DNA from: Thermoplasmata archaeon
GTDB lineage: Archaea; Thermoplasmatota; Thermoplasmata; Lutacidiplasmatales; SKW197
Direction: 5' to 3'
Length of the DNA: 54,593 nt
Assembly (NCBI GenBank): GCA_026414225.1
Contig: JAOAJK010000009.1
Location: forward strand, 1 to 54,593
Below, in pieces: positions 17,575 to 26,250 of the stretch (within the stretch, counting starts at the first letter, position 1; each line of letters starts with the position of its first letter). The notes under the pieces were generated by a model. That model was given only the letters and a program-made list of their open reading frames with translations, made no database searches and had not been told where the DNA came from. A program made the position numbers and the translations under genes.

Positions 17575-18414
17575 ATGCCCGCAGACCTCGATTACCTCAC
17601 GCTCATCAATCCGGCTTTCACGGATGTGGGATTTCACATACTCATCTCCTTCATTCTCGCCCTCATCGTAAATGTGAAACTGAGGCACAAATACTGGGTG
17701 TACATTACTGCGGCCATCGGAATAAATGGGTTGATTGATGCAGACCACCTCATTTCCTCCTTTTTCGGTGATGTGAACATCTTTCACAACATGTTCGTGT
17801 TTGTGCTGATTCCACTGGTTGTCTACGGTCTCGCCTTCCTCTACGGGCAGAAGGAGGGCAGAGGAATTTATCCAGCAGCAGCCCTCATGCTGTTTACAAT
17901 CACGCTTTCCCACATGTATCTTGATGTGGCTGCGGGCACCCCCATCTTCCTCCAGTATCCGCTTTCCACAACCAAATTCATCTTCAATCCATCCATCACA
18001 ATGAATTCTGGTTTCGTGGTTCTCAGAACACAGGAAACTGCGCTCATAATTCTCGGTCTCCTTGGACTCGCCTTTAACAGGGTAGCGGCTTATCACATGG
18101 CACATACATATGGAGAGGAGCAGGGCACAAGCACCCAGAAGTTCAGTATCTATACGGTCAGAAAGGTTGTGGACAGGAAAATGGTGCGCATAATTTATCT
18201 CCTGGCGATAAAGGTCCTGGCACCGCACGAGATTACCGCAATCACGGGAATTCCACTGGCAGAGGTTTACAGACGCATCCACATTCTGGTGCACCTGGGA
18301 ATTGTGGAGGTCAAGGGGATAAGGTACATTAGGGGCAGGCGAATCCAGTTCTACGGTGTGGTGCCAGGAAGGGTTTTGGTGCGAAATGGGGAGATTTATC
18401 TTCTCACCCACTAA
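17575..18414 (+). CDS. DUF457/YdjM-like membrane protein fused to a winged helix-turn-helix
   Basis: About 279 residues. The first ~180 hold roughly four to five transmembrane segments with metal-hydrolase-like motifs INGLIDADHLI, NIFHNMF and LSHMYLDVAAG, as in DUF457 (YdjM-type membrane-bound metal-dependent hydrolases). The last ~80 form a cytoplasmic wHTH: MVRIIYLLAIKVLAPHEITAITGIPLAEVYRRIHILVHLGIVEV, with a basic wing (RGRRIQF). ATG 17575 follows GGGGTGAT closely; a GTG nine bases earlier is less likely. A membrane-tethered transcription regulator is one reading. No partner gene is adjacent. Confidence 0.82.
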   Translation: MPADLDYLTLINPAFTDVGFHILISFILALIVNVKLRHKYWVYITAAIGINGLIDADHLISSFFGDVNIFHNMFVFVLIPLVVYGLAFLYGQKEGRGIYPAAALMLFTITLSHMYLDVAAGTPIFLQYPLSTTKFIFNPSITMNSGFVVLRTQETALIILGLLGLAFNRVAAYHMAHTYGEEQGTSTQKFSIYTVRKVVDRKMVRIIYLLAIKVLAPHEITAITGIPLAEVYRRIHILVHLGIVEVKGIRYIRGRRIQFYGVVPGRVLVRNGEIYLLTH

Positions 18415-18415
18415 A

Positions 18416-18424
18416 TTTTTTTTT
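18416..18424 (+). terminator. T-run after the membrane/HTH gene
   Basis: Nine consecutive T's start two bases after the TAA stop, a typical archaeal intrinsic termination tract. Confidence 0.5.
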
Positions 18425-18488
18425 GCCCTTGAACGGTGTAAAGAATAAATACCAAAAGTGTTATAGTGATAGGAATCCACAGGACCAT

Positions 18489-18573
18489 GCAGGGGTAGTC
18501 AAGCTTGGTCAAAGGCGCCAGAATGAGGGTCTGGTCCCATAGGGGTCCGTGAGTTCAAATCTCACCCCCTGCA
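18489..18573 (+). tRNA. tRNA-Leu(GAG)
   Basis: Class II tRNA: acceptor GCAGGGG/CCCCTGC, discriminator A, D-arm GTCAAGCTTGGTCAAAGGC, anticodon stem CCAGA/TCTGG with loop ATGAGGG (anticodon GAG), long variable arm TCCCATAGGGGTCC, T-arm GTGAGTTCAAATCTCAC. No intron. The genome continues CCA (18574-18576), so the 3' CCA is encoded here, unlike the other tRNAs in this window. Upstream GTGTTATAGTG is the TATA candidate. Confidence 0.95.
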
Positions 18574-18607
18574 CCAGTGGTTTTTCCATGCTCCCGGTTC
18601 CGGGACC

Positions 18608-19141
18608 CTATTTTACCAGAAGAAAATAAAGATACTTAACAAACTGGTTCAGGAGGAGCCCGTGTTCCCAGTACATCACCCTGTTGCCAGATGCAGTCCT
18701 CTCGATCTTCGGAATCTTGTTGTAGAGATACCTGTTCCGGCCTTCACTGAATTCGAGCCCGTCGAGGGTAAAAATTGCCCAGGGGTCTCCGTCGATGCTT
18801 CCGTCCTTCAGGCGGTAGGCGTAGAGGGGAAGCAGATTTGAGTTTCTGCATATCCGCTCCATCTCGTCTGCCTGCTCTCTTGCCCTTCCTGACTGTGCGG
18901 TGAAGAGGAAAGTTTTCTGGCTTGAGGATTTCACCTCGACAGGGAAAGAAAATTCGCCACGGACTGCAACGAGGTCAATTCCGAATGAGCCAGCAGCCCT
19001 GAGAACCACGAATGGAATTTTTTTAAGCAGAAGATAATTTGCTCGGGTATCATATCCACATCTCCTTGAAATTTTTTCCATTTCCTTCGCATCCGCCTCG
19101 AAAATTCTCTTCAGTTCCCGCTCGTAGATGCTGCCCCGCAC
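18608..19141 (-). CDS. hjc: Holliday junction resolvase Hjc-like endonuclease
   Basis: Structure-specific nuclease for four-way DNA junctions. The N-terminal GSIYERELKRIF glutamate, then PFVVLRAAGSFGIDLVAV and FPVEVKSSSQ, give the E...D...E-x-K catalytic set of the Hjc fold. 177 residues against roughly 120-140 in typical Hjc: the last 40-50 residues after WAIFTLDGLEFSEG are an extension. GTG start at 19141, with TATA (CATATCTAC) about 26-29 bases upstream, fits a leaderless transcript. Confidence 0.85.
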   Translation of the reverse strand: MRGSIYERELKRIFEADAKEMEKISRRCGYDTRANYLLLKKIPFVVLRAAGSFGIDLVAVRGEFSFPVEVKSSSQKTFLFTAQSGRAREQADEMERICRNSNLLPLYAYRLKDGSIDGDPWAIFTLDGLEFSEGRNRYLYNKIPKIERTASGNRVMYWEHGLLLNQFVKYLYFLLVK

Positions 19142-19216
19142 ATCAATGCAGAAGCCCCAACCGTAGATATGTTTTTCCGTGAATGTCGGCGGGATCCTAA
19201 ACTCCCATATCTAAAC

Positions 19217-19227
19217 AATTATATATT
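19217..19227 (+). promoter_or_regulatory. TATA box, leaderless promoter
   Basis: ATTATATATTC centred about 26 bases before the GTG at 19248, one of the cleanest leaderless promoters in the window. Confidence 0.6.
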
Positions 19228-19247
19228 CTCTCGTAGTTATAGAAATT

Positions 19248-19898
19248 GTGACGGTTTATGCTGCGGTTCTGCCCCTGATTGCTGCCCTTTCCGGGCTGGG
19301 CTGCGGATTGTTTATCTTATCCGGGAAAAAAGGGGGGGTTAAAAAACACATTCTCTTGTTGCTCTTCCTGGGATTCACTATAGCGTATGGATTTGCCGTG
19401 TTTTGGGGAATGCTTCACACGGATAGTGTCATCTTCTGGCAGGTGGCGATGGTCTTCCTGTCCACAGCCCTCCTTGCCGGAATGTTTTTCACAATTCAAA
19501 TTACAAGGGATATCCGCGAGACAGACAGTGTGTTTCTCCTCCTTTACTTCATGTCCACAACTGGAGGTGTTCTCTCCATTGAGAAAACCCTGGAGGTATC
19601 TGAAGTGCATCTCCCGATTGTCTCCCCGATTCTTTTTGGAGTTTTTCTCATATATGTGCTCATCGCGTGGGGGGAGGTGCTTTACAACCTGATAGTTGCG
19701 AGAATTGCGAGCAGAAAAATTGAATTGAAGAGGTACCGTAAGAAACTAAACTACCTGTTTGTCAGCTTAAACCTGGTTTTTTGTTTCACCTGCATCGATG
19801 CTGCGTTCGTTTATGCTGGTGTGCTCCTGATGCCCGTGGTTGTGGTTTTTCTCCCGATTCCCACCCTGTTGATTTTCTTCTTCATGTTTGAGAGTTGA
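19248..19898 (+). CDS. Multi-pass membrane protein of unknown function
   Basis: 216 residues with about seven hydrophobic segments and one basic cytoplasmic loop (RIASRKIELKRYRKKLNY). No family recognised. It begins with GTG 26 bases after the centre of an ATTATATATTC box, a clear leaderless architecture. It lies just before the large STAND ATPase on the same strand, but that gene has its own TATA, so a functional link is only a possibility. Confidence 0.72.
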   Translation: MTVYAAVLPLIAALSGLGCGLFILSGKKGGVKKHILLLLFLGFTIAYGFAVFWGMLHTDSVIFWQVAMVFLSTALLAGMFFTIQITRDIRETDSVFLLLYFMSTTGGVLSIEKTLEVSEVHLPIVSPILFGVFLIYVLIAWGEVLYNLIVARIASRKIELKRYRKKLNYLFVSLNLVFCFTCIDAAFVYAGVLLMPVVVVFLPIPTLLIFFFMFES

Positions 19899-19940
19899 AA
19901 ACGGAATGGTTTTTATTGCCCGTTGCATTTCACCTGATAA

Positions 19941-22931
19941 ATGGTAGAGATTCCCCTCGTTGACAGAAAGAAGGAGTTGGCGTTTCTGATGGAACGGCTC
20001 AGGGCAGCAGGTGAGGGCAGTGGAAGTGCGGTTCTTCTGAAGGGGGATACGGGCACCGGAAAAACCCGATTGTGCCTGGAAATTCTTTTTGCTGGAGCAG
20101 GGGAGGGTTTCAGCCCGCTCTCGGGATGGTGCGTCTCCCAGAGTGTCCAGCCCCTGATTGCCTTTGAGGATGCGTTGAAGGGTGCAGGGCTGCATTCCCT
20201 CATAGAGGAGGGCAAACCTCCTAAAATAGAAGGCATCCATCTGTTTGTGGGAAACACACCTGTGTGGAGCATCGAGAGGGAACGCATCAAGGCGGAGGAA
20301 GTCGGCTATGAAAAGGTTCGAAACTTCGCCCTGAAAGAAACAGAGAAAAACACAGGGGGCACGGACAGTGGAGTCCAGATAACAAGATACGGCAATTACG
20401 AGGTCCTCAATGTGCACCGTGGTAACCTGGCTTTCTGCTGCATTGTCTACGGCAAGGTGCGGGAAACACTGGTGAGGGATTTTCAGGAGATTCTGACAGC
20501 GCATCTGGATGACGGAAACCTTGAAACCGTGAAATCGCGGGCAGGAGACCTGATGAGGTCTGGCAAGTATGATGGAATTGACTGGGCGCAGGGAATTCAC
20601 GATGCAAAAAAGATAAATCTGTTTGAAAATGTGCTTCTGGGCATCAGGAGATTTGCGGAAAAACAACCGGTTGTGCTCTTCATAGACGACCTGCACCTTG
20701 CTGACACAGTCACAGTCGAGCTTTTTCTCTACCTCGCCAGAAATCTAAAAAATTCGCGGATTTTGCTGCTGGGCACCCTGAATACGGAGGCAGGGATAAT
20801 CCCTGAAAACTGGAAAGAAATCCTTCAACAGATTGAACTTGACCAGAGTGTTGAGACACTCGCCCTGGGAAACCTCTCCTGCTCGGAGGTGGGCGAAATC
20901 TTTTGTGCTGGCACCGGAATAAAACTCTCTGAGGGAGTTGAAAACCTGATTTACGAGATAACAGGGGGAAATCCCCTGTTTGTTGCGGAGTATCTCCGGC
21001 ATCTGAAGGAGAACTACAGTTTCGGAACCGAAAGGGAGTTGGTCAGGATTCTCAAAAGCGGGCAACTCCCAGCAACCCTTTCCGCGCTCGTGCTCACGCG
21101 GTTCGAGAAACTGGCCAAGATTGAAAGGGAGGTTTGCACTGCACTGGCGATTCTGAGATTCGGAGACCCACACATTCTCTCGAAAATCTGCGGGTATCCT
21201 GCGGACAAGATGCTCCAGGTTCTTTCCGCCCTTCAGAATTGCGGCATCCTGACTGCTCAGGGCGACATCTGGAAGTTTGTGAACTCCACATTCGCAGAGG
21301 CAATCTATGCGACGCTCAGCCACACGAGAAAGGTTTTCCTCCACCGGAAAGCCCTGGAATATCTGGTGGAAAACTCCCGCAATGATGAAAGGTTATTCGG
21401 TGAGATTCTGAGACATGGAATGGTCCTGAACAATAAGGAAGTGATACTGGAGTATGGAATAAGAGCCGGAGAGGCAGCGATGTCGAGATATTCCGTGAGC
21501 GAAGCTGTGGAAGACTACATGGCCGCAATGGAGGTCTCGGATGAGCAGAAAAGGCGGGAGTTTTTGCCAAAAGTTCTCGAAGCCCTTGAAATTGTATCGA
21601 GGTATGGGGATTGCATCAAGTTAATTGATGAAGAGCTGAAGGCTGCCTTGGAGCCAGTTGAAAGGGCCGGACTCCTCAGGAAAAAGGCGGAAATTCTGAT
21701 AAAGAAGGGGGAGTACTCAGAGGGAATGGGCTGTGCAAGGGAAGCCCTCCAAATCCTTCAATCCAGAAAAGAACCGGGGGAAAGCGGAGACCTTGCGAAG
21801 GTATACAGTGTTATCGGCGTGCTTTACGAAAGAAAGGGGCAATACACGGATGCAATGCGGTGGGAGGGCAAAGCCCTGCAAATTCTCGAGAAACTGGAGG
21901 GAATGGAAAGCACCATTTCATTTGTTTACAACAGAATGGGTGTTGTATGCTGGCACATAGGGGACTACAAAACAAGTGAATTCTATTATCTGAAAGGCCT
22001 GGAGATAGCCCGGAAAAAAAATGACATGGTTGCCATGTCGAGATGTTACAACAATCTCGGAGTTCTCTACAGAAACAGGGGAGACCCGGCAAAAGCCCTG
22101 GAATTTTACCTCAAGAGCCTGGAAATTGATGAGAAGATAGGGGACCGATGGGGAATTGCCGGGACATGCAACAACATAGGGATTGTGTATCACGAAATGG
22201 GAAACATTCCCGAATCCCTGAACTACTACAACCGTGCTCTTGAAATCGAGAAGGAGGTCGGAGATGTCTGGGGCATCGCCCTGCTCCACAATAATCTGGG
22301 TATCGGATACTTTGAGATGGGCGACCTGGAAACAGCTCTGGAACATTACGAGGTTGCCCTGAAAATTTATGAAAGGGTCGGGGACACCAAGGGGATTGCG
22401 ATTGTCTACAACAACATGGGGGATTTGCACAGTGCCAGAGGTGAAACAGAGGCCGCCAGGGAATGCTATGATAAAAGCTGTGAGATGTGCAGGAGAATCG
22501 GGGCGCTTGACTATCTCTTCAACCCGATTCATGGTCTCGTGGAAATCTCACTCTCACCAGCAGCCCTCCATTTTTGCGAGCAGAAACTCAGTGAACTTCA
22601 GGAAATCACGGAGAAACTGGCGGACAGGAAAAAAACCACGATTGCAATTTCCCTGAAGGCAAGGGTTGAAGCGATGAAGGGGAATTTGGACGAGGCGAGG
22701 ACGCTGTTTCAGAATGCAGAGAGAAATTTTGAGGACTGCAGGGAACTCATAGACCTGGCAAAGGTGCTGTATCACCACGGAATCTTCGAAATGAAGGTAG
22801 GGGAAAAGGTGGAGGCAAGGAAGTTGCTGGAGAATGCGAGGGAAATGTTCTCAAGCTTCAACATGGAGGGGTGGAGGAAACGCACAGAACTGGCTTTAAG
22901 AACGCTTGAGCGTGAAACCCTCAGGAAGTAA
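19941..22931 (+). CDS. Large STAND ATPase with embedded sensor-like domain and TPR repeats
   Basis: 996 residues. Walker A GDTGTGKT at 35-42; Walker B VVLFIDDLH near 243-251; then the NACHT/AAA-like helical part (SEVGEIFCAGTGIKL, EITGGNPLFVAEYLRHL) as in MalT/AfsR-type STAND proteins; from about 480 on, tetratricopeptide repeats, the central ones nearly regular (AMSRCYNNLGVLYRNRGDPAKALEF is typical). Between Walker A and B, about residues 92-185, lies an extra alpha/beta segment (IHLFVGNTPVWSIERE, GNYEVLNVHRGNLAFCCIVYGKV) resembling the longin/roadblock-like sensors seen in archaeal signalling proteins. Likely a ligand- or protein-responsive switch. TATA TTTTTATTG is about 26 bases upstream. 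The 3' end overlaps cdd by 36 bases. Confidence 0.88.
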   Translation: MVEIPLVDRKKELAFLMERLRAAGEGSGSAVLLKGDTGTGKTRLCLEILFAGAGEGFSPLSGWCVSQSVQPLIAFEDALKGAGLHSLIEEGKPPKIEGIHLFVGNTPVWSIERERIKAEEVGYEKVRNFALKETEKNTGGTDSGVQITRYGNYEVLNVHRGNLAFCCIVYGKVRETLVRDFQEILTAHLDDGNLETVKSRAGDLMRSGKYDGIDWAQGIHDAKKINLFENVLLGIRRFAEKQPVVLFIDDLHLADTVTVELFLYLARNLKNSRILLLGTLNTEAGIIPENWKEILQQIELDQSVETLALGNLSCSEVGEIFCAGTGIKLSEGVENLIYEITGGNPLFVAEYLRHLKENYSFGTERELVRILKSGQLPATLSALVLTRFEKLAKIEREVCTALAILRFGDPHILSKICGYPADKMLQVLSALQNCGILTAQGDIWKFVNSTFAEAIYATLSHTRKVFLHRKALEYLVENSRNDERLFGEILRHGMVLNNKEVILEYGIRAGEAAMSRYSVSEAVEDYMAAMEVSDEQKRREFLPKVLEALEIVSRYGDCIKLIDEELKAALEPVERAGLLRKKAEILIKKGEYSEGMGCAREALQILQSRKEPGESGDLAKVYSVIGVLYERKGQYTDAMRWEGKALQILEKLEGMESTISFVYNRMGVVCWHIGDYKTSEFYYLKGLEIARKKNDMVAMSRCYNNLGVLYRNRGDPAKALEFYLKSLEIDEKIGDRWGIAGTCNNIGIVYHEMGNIPESLNYYNRALEIEKEVGDVWGIALLHNNLGIGYFEMGDLETALEHYEVALKIYERVGDTKGIAIVYNNMGDLHSARGETEAARECYDKSCEMCRRIGALDYLFNPIHGLVEISLSPAALHFCEQKLSELQEITEKLADRKKTTIAISLKARVEAMKGNLDEARTLFQNAERNFEDCRELIDLAKVLYHHGIFEMKVGEKVEARKLLENAREMFSSFNMEGWRKRTELALRTLERETLRK

Positions 22932-23282
22932 CTCAGAGATTTTTTTCACCACAGTCTTTCCGTCGTTCAGGTAAATCACATCAATCCCAGCGCCAAACTC
23001 GTAGATGAACTGTCTGCAGGCACCGCACGGCGTAACCCCTGCCCTGCCAACCACGGCAATCGCCACAAATTCTTTTTTCCCTTCGCTCAGTGCTTTCGTG
23101 ATTGCGACCCGCTCCGCACAGATGCTCAGCCCGTAGGAGGCGTTTTCCACATTGGAGCCGGTGAAAACCATTCCGTCAGCGGTGAGCACCGCAGCCCCGA
23201 CCACAAACCCAGAATAGGGAGCATATGCATTTGCCATCGCATCCTTCGCGAAGTCCAGCAATCGCATGTAGTCCTTCCGCAT
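22896..23282 (-). CDS. cdd: Cytidine deaminase
   Basis: Pyrimidine salvage enzyme converting cytidine to uridine, homotetrameric and zinc dependent. Motifs: NAYAPYSGFVVGAAV, NVENASYGLSICAER (first zinc cysteine and catalytic glutamate) and TPCGACRQ (two zinc cysteines). Starting at ATG 23282 the protein has 128 residues, the usual size; the longer frame to 23378 crosses the promoter region (CCTTTATCTAC, about 23308-23318). The last 36 bases lie inside the convergent STAND gene. Confidence 0.93.
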   Translation of the reverse strand: MRKDYMRLLDFAKDAMANAYAPYSGFVVGAAVLTADGMVFTGSNVENASYGLSICAERVAITKALSEGKKEFVAIAVVGRAGVTPCGACRQFIYEFGAGIDVIYLNDGKTVVKKISELLPEGFTLKRS

Positions 23283-23381
23283 CCTTCTCAACAAGGCAAG
23301 CGTGTAGATAAAGGTTTCAGGACCCATTTCTCGGCTCAATACCATGAAAACCCTTTTATGTCCTTGATTTATCTGCATACC

Positions 23382-23756
23382 ATGCCCAAATTCGTGATTG
23401 AGTCGAGGAGTACTGGTATCGTAGAAGCGGAAACCACCGTGGAGAACCCAGTGACCGCAGAGAAAATTATATCCGCGATGCCGTTCAGCGGTAAAGCCAG
23501 TTTCTGGGGTGATGAGATTTACTTCGAGATTCCGGTTGAAGCAACCATCGAAAACGGAAGGGTGTATGTGGAAAAGGGGGCAATCGCGTACTGGCCAGAG
23601 GGTAAATGTTTATGCATCTTCTTCGGGAAAACTTTGAGCAGCACGGATGACCGCCCGAAGGCCTACTCTCCGGTAAATGTGTTTGCGAGAGTGCAGAACC
23701 CCGAGGTTTTTAAGAAGGTGAAAAATGGGGAGGAACTGGTCGTCAGAAAACTCTGA
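23382..23756 (+). CDS. Cyclophilin-like fold protein (COG2164 type)
   Basis: 124 residues, all-beta. Pattern MPFSGKASFWGDEIYFEIPV, GRVYVEKGAIAYWPEGKCLCIFFGKT and SPVNVFARVQNPE matches the small archaeal/thermotogal cyclophilin-like family related to TM1367. These proteins have the cyclophilin barrel but not the prolyl isomerase active site; the role is unknown. ATG 23382 follows CCTTTTATG by about 30 bases. Overlaps cgi121 by 32 bases. Confidence 0.82.
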   Translation: MPKFVIESRSTGIVEAETTVENPVTAEKIISAMPFSGKASFWGDEIYFEIPVEATIENGRVYVEKGAIAYWPEGKCLCIFFGKTLSSTDDRPKAYSPVNVFARVQNPEVFKKVKNGEELVVRKL

Positions 23757-24219
23757 TTACCAGATTTTCGGGGCTGAAGGGAAATGCGAGAACATCGTTC
23801 AAAGAATAAAGGAGATTGCACCCGGGTCCGTTGTATTTGATGCGGACTGGATACTGGGCAGGGACCACATCGAGATGGCCCTCTACCATGCCTCCCGTGC
23901 ATACTCCAGAAAGATTCACAGGGTGAACTCGTTCGAAAACTGCCTGCTTCTCTATGTGGGGCTCTCGGACCAGATTTACGAGGCAAAACAGAATGCAGGG
24001 GTGAAGCCCGCAACCGAGAAATTTGTATTTGTCTGCCCTGAAGAAATTGAAAGATCCTGGTTTCTGAAAGCCCTCAACCTGCGGGAAAGCGAAAAAGTGC
24101 TTGAGTTCACGGAGGCAAAAGCCAGAAAAATTTTCACCAGGCAGGAGCTTGAAGCAACACCACGGAACCACTGGAAATTTCTCGTTTTCGAAAGAATGGC
24201 CCTTCTGAACATTCCTTAG
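23725..24219 (+). CDS. cgi121: KEOPS complex subunit Cgi121
   Basis: 164 residues. ILGRDHIEMALYHASRAYSR, NSFENCLLLYVGLSDQIYEAKQNAGVKP and FVFVCPEE are the Cgi121/TPRKB pattern. It binds the Bud32 kinase and the tRNA 3' end in the KEOPS complex that makes t6A37. Kae1 is about 23 kb away in this window (46617-47597); Bud32 and Pcc1 are not seen. ATG 23725 has AAGGTGA upstream and overlaps the preceding gene, so the two are coupled. The TAG stop directly abuts the convergent traB stop. Confidence 0.88.
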   Translation: MGRNWSSENSDYQIFGAEGKCENIVQRIKEIAPGSVVFDADWILGRDHIEMALYHASRAYSRKIHRVNSFENCLLLYVGLSDQIYEAKQNAGVKPATEKFVFVCPEEIERSWFLKALNLRESEKVLEFTEAKARKIFTRQELEATPRNHWKFLVFERMALLNIP

Positions 24220-24918
24220 CTACCATGCCCAGCTCCACGAGTATTCTGCATTTGTGCTGGTTAACAGGTCTTTCAATCGGACAATTCTATGGGGAAGATT
24301 TCTGCAGGATAGTTGTTTAGAGATCCCTTCAATGTGACCCTCGCCCACAACGCAAACGATGTCCGTGTATTCCTTCGCTACCATTGAGATTCTCCAGGCC
24401 ATGTAGTCGTTCCTGTCGTCAATGAGTATCTTCTTGATGGTTGGAAATTCCTTCCCGAATTCCTCAATCACATCTGATTCCTTTTCATTGAATTCGTCAA
24501 TGGTCTTCTCAATCTTTTTCTTCGGCAGAAAAATTCCGAAAAAAAGGCCTCCAATAAGTTTCATCCTTTCAACAAACGACATTTCGCGCCAGATGCGTTC
24601 GGCAACCGTAACCGCATCTATGTCAATGAATTCAAGCTTTGCATTCAGTTCCCTCGCTGTCTGAATAGCGGTGACCATTTCCATTCCAGGCTCCGACTCG
24701 AATTTGCCAGCAACTATCCTCTGGAAAATAGCGAGCATCTGATAAACTGCGGGTAGATTTTTTCCGGCAGCACCCTGCCTCCGGTCTGGATGGAGCAATC
24801 CTTCTGCCCTTGCCGGATCGAGCTCGACGCAAACAATTTCTGGCTCCGAGTTTATAATCGCCTGTCTCACTCGGTCATGGATGTTGAAAACATGGCCAAC
24901 GCCTATCAGCACAATCAT
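24220..24918 (-). CDS. TraB/PrgY family protein (TIKI-like fold)
   Basis: 232 residues. LIGVGHVF, EIVCVELDPARAEGL, LIDDRNDYMA and CVVGEGHIEGI are the conserved TraB motifs. The usual C-terminal membrane domain of many TraB/PrgY proteins is missing; the protein ends soon after the last motif, although a hydrophobic stretch (LIGGLFFGIFL, about 143-153) is present in the middle. Bacterial PrgY inhibits a pheromone peptide; TIKI relatives are metalloproteases, and archaeal function is unknown. It is last in a tight four-gene operon after three KaiC-like genes (4-base gap). Confidence 0.85.
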   Translation of the reverse strand: MIVLIGVGHVFNIHDRVRQAIINSEPEIVCVELDPARAEGLLHPDRRQGAAGKNLPAVYQMLAIFQRIVAGKFESEPGMEMVTAIQTARELNAKLEFIDIDAVTVAERIWREMSFVERMKLIGGLFFGIFLPKKKIEKTIDEFNEKESDVIEEFGKEFPTIKKILIDDRNDYMAWRISMVAKEYTDIVCVVGEGHIEGISKQLSCRNLPHRIVRLKDLLTSTNAEYSWSWAW

Positions 24919-24922
24919 GGCC

Positions 24923-25669
24923 CTACTTCATCGGCTTCGCAACGAAACCCTTATCCCCGATCTCCAGCAGGAGGGTTTCGCCCTTTTCAGGATGATTTCT
25001 CACCTTTTTCACAAAAAGTTTGAGCTGAGTTTCAAGCTGTGTCTTTTCCTTCTGGAGCTCAACCACGCAATCGGCAATCTCCTCGAGCCCGCTCTGGGTC
25101 GCACGGTCGTAAACATCCTTCAGCATCGTAATGCACACAACACCACCGTGATGCTGGGAGTGGGCTTTGATCAAACGCATTGTGGAAAGCACATCGCTCC
25201 TGTCATAAATTTCCATGAAAAAGTCAATTGAATCAATCACGATTCTGAAAGGGGGCTTGAGCCGTGAAACCCTGTAATTTGCAAGCGTGAGGAAGTTTGT
25301 GGCCCGCATCTTGCTTTCATCAAGGGTTATGTTTTTCACATCATTCACACCGATACCTTCCTGCCTGTATTTGCTTATCTCCAGTTCCTTCGCGAGAATT
25401 TCCTCGTAGTACATCGTCGCAATGTTCACAATCTGCATGTCTGATTTCCAGCCAAACTCATGCATCGTGTTAATAATGTCTTCAGTTCTCTCCGTGGTTG
25501 TGATGTAAAGCACATTCTCCTTGCCTATCCCTGCAGTTGCAAACTGCTTTGCGAAAAGTTCAGTACCGCTACCCGGCTCTCCCGAAACCAGCAGGGTGTA
25601 CCCCTTGGGTAACCCCTTTAACAGCGCCTCATTCAGTCCTTCTATACCCACACTTACGGTTTCTACCAT
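24923..25669 (-). CDS. KaiC-like RecA-fold protein with degenerate Walker A
   Basis: 248 residues, KaiC/RAD55 fold: IEGLNEALLKGLPKGYTLLVSG, then G30EPGSGTE37, in which the P-loop lysine is replaced by threonine and the following residue by glutamate; Walker B-like FRIVIDSIDFF (D146) is kept. The C-terminal lobe (VVELQKEKTQLETQLKLFVKK, GETLLLEIGDKGFV) is complete. ATP hydrolysis is doubtful, nucleotide binding possible. Third gene of the operon 27017-24220. KaiC-like archaeal proteins are thought to be signal-transduction hubs. Confidence 0.85.
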   Translation of the reverse strand: MVETVSVGIEGLNEALLKGLPKGYTLLVSGEPGSGTELFAKQFATAGIGKENVLYITTTERTEDIINTMHEFGWKSDMQIVNIATMYYEEILAKELEISKYRQEGIGVNDVKNITLDESKMRATNFLTLANYRVSRLKPPFRIVIDSIDFFMEIYDRSDVLSTMRLIKAHSQHHGGVVCITMLKDVYDRATQSGLEEIADCVVELQKEKTQLETQLKLFVKKVRNHPEKGETLLLEIGDKGFVAKPMK

Positions 25670-25677
25670 CTCACCAC

Positions 25678-26250
25678 CTACTTCACCACGATTGTATCAT
25701 CGCAAACCAGGCTCAGCATGTTTGAAATTTCATCACTGTTCCGCTCCTCAACACCCAGAATTATTGTGAAAACCCCCTTTGATTTTAGGTTGTTCACAAG
25801 AATGTGGAGGAACTCGGCCAGGATGCGGTTTCCATTGTGAATTGCAAGGGTGTTAATTGAGTCAAGAATCAGGAGTTTGTTCTCGTTTGCCAGCTTTTTC
25901 AGCAAAAACTCGATTTTCAGCAGGATGTTTTCAAGCATGGTTGGGCTCTCAATGTAGGTTGTTCTCTCCATCTGGGTGGAAACATTCATCATGATGTGGG
26001 AGATCGCATCTACGAAGTAGATGTTGCTGACATCCATCTCAAACATTTCGAACAGGTTCTTGCAGAGATGTGATGGGGTGGTTGTTGTCACATATATGCA
26101 GGTGTACCTTCTTTCTGGCATGAACTCCTTGAGCACACCATTTAGCGCGGCTACATAATTGTCCGCAAAGTTGGTTTCCCCGATTTTCAGGGCAATAGAC
26201 GATCCATCGGGCATGCTCTTCAATCTTTCTGCCACTTCAGTGCTGTTCAT
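25678..26250 (-). CDS. KaiC-like protein without a P-loop
   Basis: 190 residues. At the place of Walker A stands LKIGETNFADNY (about 22-32), with no glycine-rich loop or lysine. The rest of the RecA core is recognisable: RRYTCIYVTTTTPSHL, ENKLLILDSINTLAI (D130) and a final FTIILGVEERNSDEI. This resembles the inactivated KaiC-related families (DUF7504-like) common in Euryarchaeota. It overlaps the upstream intact KaiC-like gene by four bases (ATGA). A regulatory or scaffold partner of its neighbours is the natural inference. Confidence 0.8.
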   Translation of the reverse strand: MNSTEVAERLKSMPDGSSIALKIGETNFADNYVAALNGVLKEFMPERRYTCIYVTTTTPSHLCKNLFEMFEMDVSNIYFVDAISHIMMNVSTQMERTTYIESPTMLENILLKIEFLLKKLANENKLLILDSINTLAIHNGNRILAEFLHILVNNLKSKGVFTIILGVEERNSDEISNMLSLVCDDTIVVK

